From Prorocentrum cordatum (lineage: Eukaryota > Sar > Dinophyceae > Prorocentrales > Prorocentraceae): 64,000 nt of DNA. This document shows positions 39,850 to 50,280 of this stretch, piece by piece (positions within the stretch are counted from its first letter, which is position 1; every line of letters starts with the position of its first letter). The DNA lies in assembly GCA_963575745.1 (NCBI GenBank), contig CAUYUJ010016493.1:773570-837569 (forward strand), given 5' to 3'. The notes beneath the pieces are model-generated. The model saw only the letters and a list, made by a program, of their open reading frames with translations, was not told the origin of the DNA and searched no databases. Position numbers and translations under genes: made by a program.

Positions 39850-40113
39850 ACTGTAAGGGTAGCTCTTTGGGAGATGTTATAGTATCGGGAGCATAGCTCG
39901 CGCGCCGTTGCCTTTGGCTCAAGGCACGCGCGCCCTATTTGCCCGGACACCGCGAGTGTTCGCTATGTGCTGGAAAGACCGATACATCGATCTTATCCTA
40001 TCTTATCCGTCCATTCTTCTTACTGAGCCACGTCAGTACGATACCGGACGCTATTTGCCATCCGATGTCTACGGAATCGGATGCTATTTGAGTTACCAGG
40101 CTCACTTTCGACT
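39850..40113 (+). repeat. 3' LTR
   Basis: 264 bp, three substitutions from the 5' LTR; same spliced-leader relict at 39905-39923. Ends TTTCGACT, followed by the GTCTT duplication. Confidence 0.95.
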
Positions 40114-40118
40114 GTCTT
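40114..40118 (+). other. target-site duplication, 3' side (GTCTT)
   Basis: Second copy of GTCTT; after it the array spacer resumes with GTCTTGGACGCTTTGAAGAT, matching 42941-42960. Confidence 0.9.
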
Positions 40119-41000
40119 GTCTTGGACGCTTTGAAGATCGGCAAACTTCGAAGAGTCCCACGATGGCCCCCTGGCACCATGTGGGGACACCTGTGAAGGG
40201 TGGATCACAAACCACGCTCCCGACAACCTTGGAAAAGTCGTGTGAACCCTGAGACCCCCTGGGCATTCTTGGAATCTGAGGCCCGGGGACTGAAAGATAT
40301 TGATTGTGTTCCAGTTGGGGATTATTGAAGCCTTGAGGGCGCTCCAATCAGTGCCTACGGCAGTGTGGCGGATAACGAACCGCTGGTTTTTCCTCAAGGA
40401 GGCCTGCTCTTGGGCCCCAAATCAGGTCAGCCTTGTGGCGGGGGCGTTCACACGCAGCGCCCTGCCTCGGCTAGGCTGGCCTCTGAGGCTTCTTTTCCCG
40501 CTCGCATGCACAGGTACATAACGGTGAGAGCCGTGAGCGAGCCCTGGCCTCGAGTCTCCATGTTCTAGCTTGGACAGTGCTGTGTCCTTCCCAGACATCC
40601 TCGCTGCTCCTTCTCCTCCATCTCATCCTCCATACGCTCGTCATCATCCTTCTTCTCCTAAGGGCGGGCCCTTCGGAATGGTAGAGTTGGGGGCCCAATG
40701 AAGGATGCGGTGCTGCGCCACGGACACTGGAGCCTTGCATCATTTTCGTTGCCAGCCGCAGCTAACCAAGATTCCAGGCCAGATATTGCAATTTTGGCCG
40801 CCCAAGCGCCCAACATCCGCGCCTTGCACCATCATGACTGGCCCCGATTGCGCCTCGCCCTCCGGATGCCTTTGGACGCCCTCGGATGCCGTCTGCACTT
40901 GTGCCCGCGCGTCTCGAAGAGCGTCTCGGGGGTAGACACTGGAATCCGGCCCGAGGGCCCACTCGCTGCGCGGTCATGCCCTCATCCTCCTCGCCGTCCT
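40119..41000 (+). other. array spacer upstream of PUB copy 3
   Basis: Nearly identical to 42941-43832 (offset about 2832 bases). Contains GGAGGCCTGCTCTTGGGCCC, a GTACATAACGGTGAGAGCC block that recurs diverged at 20480 and 46690, and CTTCTCCTCCATCTCATCC. The frame from 40698 is open into the PUB gene but is not shared by copy 2, so I do not call it coding. Confidence 0.5.
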
Positions 41001-41024
41001 CCGTGGCCATACTTTTGGCCCATA
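41001..41024 (+). other. spliced-leader relict, PUB copy 3
   Basis: CCGTGGCCATACTTTTGGCC, same form as in copy 2. Confidence 0.5.
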
Positions 41025-41108
41025 GCAATTCGAAACCAGCGCGCGGCGGCCCCGCAGAACCCGGACATCTGCAGCAGCCCTTCCACGCCCACGCGCGTCC
41101 CAGCGGCC

Positions 41109-41684
41109 ATGGGCTACGCGGGGTACGCGCCAGGCGCCAACTCCCGCGCGGCTGAGGCGCTGTCGGAGTACGAGAGGGCCCTGCGGAGCCTGCCCCTGGA
41201 CAAGTGGGAGGAGACCCTGGAGCTCATCGAGAAGCTCACCAGGAACGTGGTGCGGAATCCCCGCGACGAGAAGTTCCGCAAGATCCGCCTCTCCAACAAG
41301 AAGATCTCCGAGTCCATCACCGAGGTGCCCGGCGCCACCGCGCTGCTGCGCGTGATGGGCTGGGCGGACGCCTCCGAGGAGGGCGGGGCGTGCCTGGTGC
41401 TGCCGGACGCGGTCACCTTCGACTTCCAGGAGCACGTGGGCAAGATCGTGGACGCGAAGCCCTGGTACAAGAAGGAGGTCGAGGACTCCAAGCGCGCCCA
41501 GGCCCGTCAGGAGAGGATCGAGGCCGACCCCGCGCTCAAGGCGCTCAAGGAGAAGATGGACCAGGACCGCGCGGAGGTCGCCGCCAAGGGCCCGGCCCAG
41601 GCCAGCGTGGCGAAGAAGTTGGGCGACGGCCCCAACATCATGCGCGCTGGCGACGTCGGCATCGGCCAGTCTTCTGGTGGATGA
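41109..41684 (+). CDS. PUB-domain protein, copy 3
   Basis: 191 residues. Pro99 retained; Ser instead of Ala at residue 127 (EVEDSKRA) is its only private change. Otherwise like copy 4. First unit downstream of the retrotransposon; its 5' spacer begins at the element's 3' target duplication. Confidence 0.85.
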   Translation: MGYAGYAPGANSRAAEALSEYERALRSLPLDKWEETLELIEKLTRNVVRNPRDEKFRKIRLSNKKISESITEVPGATALLRVMGWADASEEGGACLVLPDAVTFDFQEHVGKIVDAKPWYKKEVEDSKRAQARQERIEADPALKALKEKMDQDRAEVAAKGPAQASVAKKLGDGPNIMRAGDVGIGQSSGG

Positions 41685-42940
41685 TGCTAGGCGACCGCTG
41701 GACCTCCCCCGAGGCGGCGCGCGGGTTGCGGCATGACCTGGAGCGGGGACCCATGAGTCCCGGCCCTTCGTTCGTCCGCAGCGTGAAGGCCCTCGCAGGC
41801 TGCAGGGCGCCGCTCGGGGGCCTTCCCCGGGCGCCGCTCTGCGACCTGTCGGGCCTGATACAAGGCTCGCGCTCGCCTCCCCAATTCGAGTACCGCCGCG
41901 GCCTCTGCTGCAGGCGACGGCGCCGTTCTTGGCGCGGAGCGAAGCCATCGAAGGCGCCCACGGCGAGTCACCGCCGCCCCCTGCCTTTTAGGCTACGCCT
42001 ATTTGGCCACACGTTTGGGCCGAAGTCTGGACAAGCTATTGGACTAGGCGTTCCCCAACCGTTATGGACCCCCTTGGGGAGTTTCAAGAGAGCCTCTTGG
42101 GAGCCTCTGAGGGGCCTCTTGGGGGCATCGTGGGGCCTCGTGGGGACCTCCTGGGGCCTCTTGGGGGCCCCATTGGGGGCCTCTCGGGGGCCTCTTGGGA
42201 GCCTCTTGGGGGCCTCTGGGAGCCCCTGGGGGGGCCTCTTGGCAACGCCAAAGTCGTTGGGAGACGTGCGAAAGTCGAGGGGTCTGGCCTCCACCTGTGG
42301 CGTCTTAGAGGCCTTTTGGGCAGTCTTGAGGACATCTTGGGCTGCCTTGGAGGCGTTTCGGGACAGTCGTGGAGGCCATCTTGGGTCACCTTGGCCATCT
42401 TGGAGGCATCTTGGAGACATCTTGGAGGCCATTTCGGGCCATCTTGGCCGTCTTGGAGGCCATCTTGGAGCCATGTCGGGCGGAAAACCATTGCCTCTCA
42501 CCTTTTCCGGGTAACCGGCTGCCTGGGTCGAAGCCCCAGGGGGAGTTCTTCAGAAAAGAACCAAAAAACTGTCCAGACGTCTAGCACGCCATGCACCCCT
42601 GTGATGAATCACCCAGGGCGGCGGATCTAGTGGCCTTCGGCCCACTTCGTCATCGTGCCAGTGTCGTGGACCAGAGGCCTTCGACAAGCCTCTTGGCAGG
42701 CCTCTTGGGTGCATCTCGAAGGCCCTTTCGGGGCTTCTCGGGGGCCTCTTGAGGCATGCTGGGGGCGTCTTCGGAGCCTCTGGGGGCCTATTCTGTGCCT
42801 CTGGGGAGGACCTGCTTGCGGTCTCGAGGGCCATCTTTGGGGAAAGTGCTCCTGGGACTTCTTCGGATTCCCCCATTGCGGCCCCTTTCCAGGCCGTCTC
42901 CATGTTTGGGGGCGATGTTGGAGGCCTCTTGGGTCGTCTT
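41685..42940 (+). repeat. 3' flank and spacer of PUB copy 3, with the empty insertion site
   Basis: 41685-42050 matches the 3' flank of copy 2. TTGGGGGCC repeats follow, then 42245-42940 matches 23350-24020. At 42931-42950 the sequence runs straight through the point where the retrotransposon sits in the preceding unit. Confidence 0.75.
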
Positions 42941-43832
42941 GTCTTGGACGCTCTGAAGATCGGCAAACTTCGAAGAGTCCCACGATGGCCCCCTGGCACC
43001 ATGTGGGGACACCTGTGAAGGGTGGATCACAAACCACGCTCCACGCTGCCGACAACCTTGGAAAAGTCGTGTGAACCCTGAGACCCCCTGGGCATTCTTG
43101 GAATCTGAGGCCCGGGGACTGAAAGATATTGATTGTGTTCCAGTTGGGGATTATTGAAGCCTTGAGGGCGCTCCAATCAGTGCCTACGGCAGTGTGGCGG
43201 ATAACGAACCGCTGGTTTTTCCTCAAGGAGGCCTGCTCTTGGGCCCCAAATCAGGTCAGCCTAGTGGCGGGGGCGTTCACACGTAGCGCCCTGCCTCGGC
43301 TAGGCTGGCCGCTGAGGCTTCTTTTCCCGCTCGCATGCACAGGTACATAACGGTGAGAGCCGTGAGCGAGCCCTGGCCTCGAGTCTCCATGTCCTAGCTT
43401 GGACAGTGCTGTGTCCTTCCCAGACATCCTCGCTGCTCCTTCTCCTCCATCTCATCCTCCATATGCTCGTCATCATCCTTCTTCTCCTAAGGGCGGGCCC
43501 TTCGGAATGGTAGAGTTGGGGGCCCAATGAAGGATGCGGTGCTGCGCCACGGACACTGGAGCCTTGCATCATTTTCGTTGCCAGCCGCAGCTAACCAAGA
43601 TTCCAGGCCAGCTATTGCAATTTGGCCGCCCAAGCGCCCAACATCCGCGCCTTGCACCATCATGACTGGCCCCGATTGCTTGCGCCTCGCCCTCCGGATG
43701 CCTTTGGACGCCCTCGGATGCCGTCTGCACTTGTGCCCGCGCGTCTCGAAGAGCGTCTCGGGGGTAGACACTGGAATCCGGCCCGAGGGCCCACTCGCTG
43801 CGCGGTCATGCCCTCTTCCTCCTCGCCGTCCT
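42941..43832 (+). repeat. array spacer upstream of PUB copy 4
   Basis: Near-identical repeat of 40119-41000, confirming a tandem unit of about 2.83 kb between copies 3 and 4. Confidence 0.75.
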
Positions 43833-43856
43833 CCGTGGCCATACTTCTGGCCCATA
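43833..43856 (+). other. spliced-leader relict, PUB copy 4
   Basis: CCGTGGCCATACTTCTGGCC, one more change than copies 2 and 3. Confidence 0.45.
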
Positions 43857-43940
43857 GCAATTCGAAGCCAGCGCGCGGCGGCCCCGCAGAACCTGGACAT
43901 CTGCAGCAGCCCTTCCACGCCCACGCGCGTCCCAGCGGCC

Positions 43941-44516
43941 ATGGGCTACGCGGGGTACGCGCCAGGCGCCAACTCCCGCGCGGCTGAGGCGCTGTCGGAG
44001 TACGAGAGGGCCCTGCGGAGCCTGCCCCTGGACAAGTGGGAGGAGACCCTGGAGCTCATCGAGAAGCTCACCAGGAACGTGGTGCGGAATCCCCGCGACG
44101 AGAAGTTCCGCAAGATCCGCCTCTCCAACAAGAAGATCTCCGAGTCCATCACCGAGGTGCCCGGCGCCACCGCGTTGCTGCGCGTGATGGGCTGGGCGGA
44201 CGCCTCCGAGGAGGGCGGGGCGTGCCTGGTGCTGCCGGACGCGGTCACCTTCGACTTCCAGGAGCACGTGGGCAAGATCGTGGACGCGAAGCCCTGGTAC
44301 AAGAAGGAGGTCGAGGACGCCAAGCGCGCCCAGGCCCGTCAGGAGAGGATCGAGGCCGACCCCGCGCTCAAGGCGCTCAAGGAGAAGATGGACCAGGACC
44401 GCGCGGAGGTCGCCGCCAAGGGCCCGGCCCAGGCCAGCGTGGCGAAGAAGTTGGGCGACGGCCCCAACATCATGCGCGCTGGCGACGTCGGCATCGGCCA
44501 GTCTTCTGGTGGATGA
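43941..44516 (+). CDS. PUB-domain protein, copy 4
   Basis: 191 residues, with Pro99, Ala127, Val167 and Lys169: the consensus of the array. Last intact unit. Its 3' flank matches the others only to 44766. Confidence 0.85.
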   Translation: MGYAGYAPGANSRAAEALSEYERALRSLPLDKWEETLELIEKLTRNVVRNPRDEKFRKIRLSNKKISESITEVPGATALLRVMGWADASEEGGACLVLPDAVTFDFQEHVGKIVDAKPWYKKEVEDAKRAQARQERIEADPALKALKEKMDQDRAEVAAKGPAQASVAKKLGDGPNIMRAGDVGIGQSSGG

Positions 44517-45090
44517 TGCTAGGCGACCGCTGGACCTCCCCCGAGGCGGCGCGCGGGTTGCGGCATGACCTGGAGCGGGGACCCATGAGTCCCGGCCCTT
44601 CGTTCGTCCGCAGCGTGAAGGCCCTCGCAGGCTGCAGGGCGCCGCTCGGGGGCCTTCCCCGGGCGCCGCTCTGCGACCTGTCGGGCCTGATACAAGGCTC
44701 GCGCTCGCCTCCCCAATTCGAGTACCGCCGCGGCCTCTGCTGCAGGCGACGGCGCCGTTCTTGGCGCGAAAAACGAACCGCTGGCATTCCGTCAAGAAGG
44801 CTGGCAATCAAGCCCCAATTCGAGTCAGCCTCGTGGCGCGGGCGTTCATACGCAGTGCCCTGCCTCGGCTAGACTGGTCTCTGAGGCTTTTTTCCCAAAT
44901 GTTTGACGCTTCGCGCATCCTCACCAGCCCATCCAGCAATGATGGCCAGGCGAACAACCTTGATCGGAGACATGGGCAAGCATACTGTGGAACAAAGAGC
45001 GAGGGAAGCCGTCAAATCGAAGTTTGGGATCAGCATGAGCAGACCCAGGAGTCAAACACGCGTGCCTTCGCCGACCTGTCGATCTAGGAT
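44517..45090 (+). other. broken end of the PUB array
   Basis: The conserved 3' flank stops at 44766 (GCCGTTCTTGGCGCG) and jumps into a diverged version of the spacer (AAACGAACCGCTGG, GCAGTGCCCTGCCTCGGCTA), as if a large internal part of the next unit were deleted. No further PUB copy follows. Confidence 0.6.
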
Positions 45091-45114
45091 GAGCGGAGGA
45101 GAAGGCTGAGGAGG

Positions 45115-45535
45115 TTGGAGGAGGAAGAGAATGAGGAGGAGGAGGAGGAGGAGGAGGAGGACAGATGATGGAGGAATCGGAGGCGCAGGGAGCAGGACGA
45201 GGAGGAGGGCGAGCAGAAGGAGGATGAGTTTGATGTACGACGTTCTCAGTCAACTTACGGTTAACCCTGGTTGGGAGGAGCACGAGGAGGAGGAGGACGA
45301 GGAGGAGGAGGAGGAAGAGGAGGAGGGGGAGGAGGAGGAGGAGGAGGAGGAGGAGGAGGAGGAGGAGGGGGAGGAGGAGGAGGAGGAGGAGGAGGAGGAG
45401 GAGGAGGAGGAAAGAGGAGGAGAAGGAGGAGGAGGGGGAGGAGGAGGAGGGTGAGGAAGTGGAGGAGGAAGAGGAGGAAGAGGAGGAAGAGGAGGAGGAG
45501 GAGGAGGAGAAGGAGGAGGAGGAGGAGAGGAAGAC
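45115..45535. repeat. (GGA)n polypurine tract
   Basis: GGA repeats with a unique insert near 45160-45275. Confidence 0.9.
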
Positions 45536-45599
45536 TTGGGGAGAATGCGACGGTGACGACGACGACAATTCAAACGTACATGTATTTGCGTACATCTGC

Positions 45600-46500
45600 T
45601 CTGGGAGCCTCTTGGAACCATTTTGGAGCCATTTCTTAAGAGCTTCGGAGCCCACATGGGGGCGTCTTGGGGGCCCGCTTGGAGGCCCTCTTGGAGGCCC
45701 CAGGGGGCCTCGCGGGGCCATCTTGCAAAAGACCTCGATCAAAGAGAGGGGATCCTTAATTCTCATTGTCCTTCTTTGCCCTAAAAGTCGTCCCTTGGAG
45801 CACTCTCGGGCGCTCTTGAGCACTCTTCGGGCTGGCTTGGGGCCATCGTGGGCCCTCTTGGGCCATCTTGGAGCCATCGTGAGGCTTTACAGGCCCATCA
45901 GAAGCAACAAGGCGAGATGGCAAACATCATTGATTGTCTGAAGGTTTGGGAAGGATCTGGATGTCTTGGGAGCCTCCTTGGTTGGAGCAGTCTTGGAGCG
46001 GTCTGGGGACCTCTTGGAGGCATGCCCGTGGCCGTCTTGAGCCATCTTGGATCTTGGAGCTACGTTGGCTACAGGCCACTCAAGCTTGCGCCCGAGATGC
46101 CGACACGTTCGAAGAACCAACAGTTGTTCAATGATTTTGGCTTTGAGCGAGGGAGGGTCCCCAATCAGGGGCTGTCCTTCTTGGGCCCCGAAAGTCGCCT
46201 CTTGGGGACCTCTTGGGGCGCTCTTGGGTGCTCGGGCGCTCCGGGGGCATCGTGGAGCCCTCTTGGGGCTGGCGCCCTTCGGTGGCCTTCTTGGGCCACT
46301 CTGGAGCCACCCCCTGAGGCCCCAAGAGCCCATCGGAACCGAGAGGGCGAGAAAGCCAAAAACATTGACTATCTTTACGCGCTGGAAGGACTTGGGGCCT
46401 CCTGGGAGACTCCGTGGCCACATGGGCCCGTCTTGGAGCGGTATCGGGGCCTCTTGCTATCTTGAGACATCGTGGAAAACAGGTTGAGTTTCTGGGGCCC
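45600..46500. repeat. CTTGGAGCC/CTTGGGGCC short-period repeats
   Basis: Degenerate words such as TCTTGGAGCCATC and CCTCTTGGGGCC throughout; no gene recognised. Confidence 0.55.
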
Positions 46501-46609
46501 TCGTGTAATTAGCCATCCTAGGCAATCTTGGACACTCCAATGAATCGCCGCTGCCCCTCCCGTCCAGACCCATGGGGAGCTGGCAGTGGGAGGGGCAAAC
46601 CCTTCCCCG

Positions 46610-46760
46610 AAGGGGAATCAGGGGGTTGGGAAGAGGAAGCGCCCTGAACCACCTGCGCCCTCAAAGTGCGGGCGGAACGCGCAGGCACAGCTACATAGCG
46701 GTGAGAGCCAGAGGCGAGCTAAGGCCTCGACTCTCCAAGTCCAGGACAGCGCTGTGTCCT
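46610..46760 (+). repeat. diverged fragment of the PUB-array spacer
   Basis: GCAGGCACAGCTACATAGCGGTG and GACAGCGCTGTGTCC-type words match 40505-40600 with changes. Confidence 0.5.
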
Positions 46761-46789
46761 CGACGAACTTCCTCGCTGCTCCTCACCAT

Positions 46790-46880
46790 TCTCCTTCTAC
46801 TCCTTCTCCTCCTCCTCCTCCTCCTCCTCCTCCTCCTCCTACTCCTCCTCCTCCTCCTCCTCCTCCTCCCCCTCCTCGGA
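46790..46880. repeat. (CTC)n tract
   Basis: Pure CTC repeats with a TACTC interruption. A GAGA tract follows at 47085-47140. Confidence 0.9.
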
Positions 46881-47419
46881 TCGCCTACGGCCCCAGGAGA
46901 AACCGTCCAGCTGGGGCATCTTGCCATGCTTGTAGCTCGGCTCTGGTGGTTGTGGGTGCCGCATGCCACCGATGCACGAGCTTGAAAGGGTGCTCTTGCA
47001 TGCTGGGCCAGAGCACACAGGCACGTCATGTCCGTCATAGCTGCTTCTGATATCATCAGTATACACATCCCTTCAGCGTGAGACAGGGAGAGAGAGAGAG
47101 AGAGAGTGAGGAAGAGGGAGAGAGAGAGAGAGAGACGGATCCCAATTGACGTCGGGGCCGAGATTCGGCGCCACTTGAGTTGCTTAGAATGTTTGCCTCG
47201 TGGCCGCATCTATCCATGTTCCCGCCTCCACCTCCAGCTTCTATCCACCAACCCCGTTGCCCGCTTGCCCCTCTCCTCTCTTTCCTCTCTCCCTCTTGTT
47301 GCACCTCCCCTTCCCACCTCACCATTCCCAAAGTAGGTTTGCCTAAGAGTTTTTTATCCAAAGTGCGTTTGCACGTATGGGCTCTCATTTCTGCTCTAAG
47401 GAACTGGGCATGTCTGCCG

Positions 47420-47760
47420 CTCTGGCGGCTATGTTGTAGCTGTCGCCGCCCCGTCGCCGCCTCGTCGCCGCCCATCGTCTGGGCCTGTCTGCTGCTCTGG
47501 CGGCCATGGTGTCGCCGTCGCCGACCCGTCGTCGCCTCGTCGCCGCCCATCGTCTGAGCGTGTCTGCCGCTCTGGCGGCTATGGTGTCGCCGTCGCCGAC
47601 CCGTCGTCGCCTCGTCGCCGCCCATCGTCAGTCTGCCGCTCTGGCGGCTATGTTGTCGCCGTCGCCGCCCCGCCTCCGCCTCGTCGCCGCCTGTCATCTG
47701 GGCTTGTCTGCCGCTCTGGCGGCTACGTTGTCGCCGTCGCCGCCCGGATGCCTCCTCGCC
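47420..47760. repeat. 75-bp minisatellite (about 4-5 units)
   Basis: Units contain GTCTGCCGCTCTGGCGGCTA, TGTCGCCGTCGCCG and CGTCGCCTCGTCGCCGCC. The period is 75 bases, a multiple of three, so the minus strand keeps an open frame of 25-residue repeats (MGGDEATTGRRRRHHSRQSG and on). Whether that frame is used is unknown. Confidence 0.8.
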
Positions 47761-47939
47761 GCCGCCACATAGGTTGCTCCACATAGATTGCACAACAGAT
47801 GTTCTCCTTGCTAAAAGAGTATCAGGGTCTACCTCCCCCACAGAGTTAACGGTCCCCCTTTTTCATGTTGCACTGTACGATTATATGTCCCATCGTCCAT
47901 CCTACATATGAAGAATACGATCCGAGGCATGCCGGCATG

Positions 47940-48470
47940 CCCCCCCCCCTCATCCACCCTTTGGAAAAAATCGCGCACACTCGCTTAACAAAAATCTTCA
48001 TTATTCATGAACCCCATTACAAAAAATAACTGACGAAGTGCGCACGCGCGCGTCGTCGCACGCGCATGCCGAAATCAGTCAAAGACCGTAGGTCTCGTAA
48101 GGATTTCAAAACCGAGTGTCCCGAACATACAAAAACACATGGTTTCGCAACATCAATGTCAAAGCAAAACCTGCGATGCTTTTAAGAAAGCCATTGGTTG
48201 TTCAACATGTCTATGACATGCTACCAAACTGGCCTCTGGCGCGCGCATGTCGAAATCGTTCGAACGCCCTTGCGCGCGTGCGGTCGCAAGAACCCCTTGC
48301 AAAAAACGGGACGACGTGCACACGCGAGCGCACGCCGAAATCCTTTGAAAACCGATTGTTCCGTCCAGATGTCAAAACCGATGTCCCCGAAAACCCATAG
48401 GACCAACACGTGGTTCTGCAACAGAAGTCGTCAAGGAAACTACCAGCCTGGAACATATCCCTATCCCTAT
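47940..48470. repeat. repeat family Z, fourth copy
   Basis: Shares CGAAGTGCGCACGCGCGCG, GCATGCCGAAATC, GGTTTCGCAACATCA and CCATTGGTTGTTCAACAT with the 13035-14560 block. Confidence 0.65.
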
Positions 48471-49329
48471 GCTGGGCACCTCCTCATCACGATGCCAATC
48501 TTAGGGAGTCCCTTATTTTGTGAGGGCGGACCCCTAAGATTGTCATCGCCTTTTGGCGTGCCAATCTTAGGGATAGGGATACGTTCGAGGCTGGTAAAGA
48601 CGGGCCTCTCGCGCCGCATCGCGCTGGGAAGCTCCCAGCGGTCAGCGCCACCGCGGCCGCGCCGGGCGCGCCAGACGATCCGACCGCTCCGCGCGCGAGC
48701 CTCCGCGCGCGGCAGCGCGGCCGCAGCGAGGCGCCGGCCAGCGCCAAGCGGCCATCGCAAGCGTCGCCGCGGTAGGGTTTGGGAGGAGGAGGAGGAGGAG
48801 GAGGAGGAGGAGGAGGAGTTGCGGGTGGGTGGGTGGGATGTTTGCGCGAGCATGGGGGTTGACAACTCACCGCGAACAAGGATGAATTGCACAAAATAGG
48901 TTGCACCACACACACAGTGCACATCGGAGATTGCACCTCATAGGTCGCACAGAGTAGATTGCGTGACACCAGTGGCACAACGCAGATTGAACCATCTAGG
49001 TTGCACCACACATACCCATTGCTCCACAAGCATTGCACCACATGTTGCGCCAAATTCTAGAAGCACCAATTTCTAGAAAGCACACGGCGTGGGGCCCACG
49101 TTGTCTACCAGTGTCTGTTCTAATGTTATGGGCAAACGATGGATGCGAGGCGTGGGTCGAGAGGCCGTCCCCGGGTTGCTGGGATTATTTTTGAAGGGGA
49201 TGTCTATGAGTTGTTTGTTTATGTTCCCTTACAATGTTGAAGAAGTTGTCCCCAGGCTTCCTGGCCTTGATTCCCAACCGTTGCGAAGAGGTTGTATTCG
49301 TATTGTTTGGTGTTGGTGTCAAGCGATAC
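48471..49329. other. intergenic, short repeats
   Basis: 48784-48820 is a GGA run. 48890-49060 has TTGCACCACA-type repeats (complement of the 4370-4570 type). No gene. Confidence 0.5.
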
Positions 49330-49575
49330 CAATTAACGTCAAGCAACGCCACGCAACGCCAAGCACTGCTAAGCAACGCCAAGCAACGCAAGCAACGCAA
49401 AGCAGCGCCAAGCGACGACAACCAACGCCAAGCTACGCCATGCAACGCCAAGCAATACCAGGCAATGCCAAGCAACGCCAAGCAATACCAAGCAACGCCA
49501 AGCAACGCCAACACTTGCAAAAGCAATGCAAAGTATTGCAATGGCAAGCAGATCAACGCAATGCTAAGCAACGGC
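49330..49575. repeat. AAGCAACGCC short tandem repeats
   Basis: About 20 irregular copies of AAGCAACGCC/AAGCAATACC; related to 12690-12905 (complement) and 53590-53700. Confidence 0.8.
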
Positions 49576-49908
49576 AGACAGTGCCGTTTAGGAAGCGTTC
49601 CCCTAATTGGGGCCGCGCTGTGCTCCTACATATTCTGTTCCAGAGAGCTACGAAGAGAGTGTATATCCCTCTCCCGGAAGGGTTGGGTGGATCAACGCTG
49701 GCGCCGCTCGGAATGCGGGCAGTCAACATCCCAGAGAGATGGCGAGCGTTCAGCGGGCACCGCATGTATTGGCGGGCTTCCGCGGATGGAGCGGCAAGAA
49801 CGGCCGAAGCACAAACGTTTTAATCAGGGCTTCCACCCACACGCAACATAGCCATGCAAACGTGCAGCAAAGACCGCAGCTATTCCATCGGGCTAACGTC
49901 GGTGGAGT

Positions 49909-49929
49909 CCGGCGCCTCTGTGGCTCAAG
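49909..49929 (+). other. possible spliced-leader relict
   Basis: CCGGCGCCTCTGTGGCTCAAG-type match (about 16 of 21 positions). No clear gene follows, so it may be chance or a dead retro-copy. Confidence 0.25.
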
Positions 49930-50070
49930 CCCTCGAGAGTTCCCAGACGCCGCAGCTCATGATCACGCCCACTTCGTGCTACTACTCCCTGGCGCTCCCC
50001 AGGCGGCCTGGACGGGTGCGCCGACATTCCCTGAGTGTTCGGGGGTGGCGAGCAGTCATGTGGGCGTCCC

Positions 50071-50280
50071 AGATGGGCTCCGAGCAGATGGGATCGGAGG
50101 ATCGCGCTGCATCGCCGATGCATTGGCGATACTGCTCGATGTGGAGCCCGATTTTCTTCACGCCGACGTCGGCGATGCATCGCCGACGTCGCCGATGCAT
50201 TACCGACACATCGGCGATGCATCAGCGATGCAGCGCGTCCCTCCGACCCCAACTACTCGGACTCTATTTGAGAGGCCTCT
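50071..50280. mobile_element. foldback element F, copy 2
   Basis: Homologous to 7054-7285: AGATGGGCTCCGAGCAGATG at the left, CCGACCCCAACTACTCGGAC at the right, GATGCATCGCCGACGTCG centre. Ends more diverged than in copy 1. Confidence 0.6.

Larger units (their letters stand above)
24021..40113 (+). mobile_element. 16.1-kb Ty1/Copia LTR retrotransposon
   Basis: A full-length element: two 264-bp LTRs that differ at 3 positions (about 98.9% identical), a primer-binding-like site after the 5' LTR, and gene order gag, protease, integrase, reverse transcriptase, RNase H, the Copia order. A 5-bp target duplication and an empty site in the neighbouring tandem unit fix the ends exactly. It is about three times the usual Copia length because of extra domains: two-TM ORF, Tpt1/KptA, RING-H2 and methyltransferase-like segments. 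The LTR identity implies recent insertion, yet the reading frame changes twice and is stopped twice, so either recoding is used or the copy has begun to decay. LTR ends are ACT...ACT, not the usual TG...CA. Confidence 0.93.

Noticed and set aside
40698-41108. N-terminal extension of PUB copies 3 and 4 (and of copy 1 from 10338)
   Set aside because: Open in frame but not shared by copy 2, not similar between copy 1 and the array, and it contains the spliced-leader relict.
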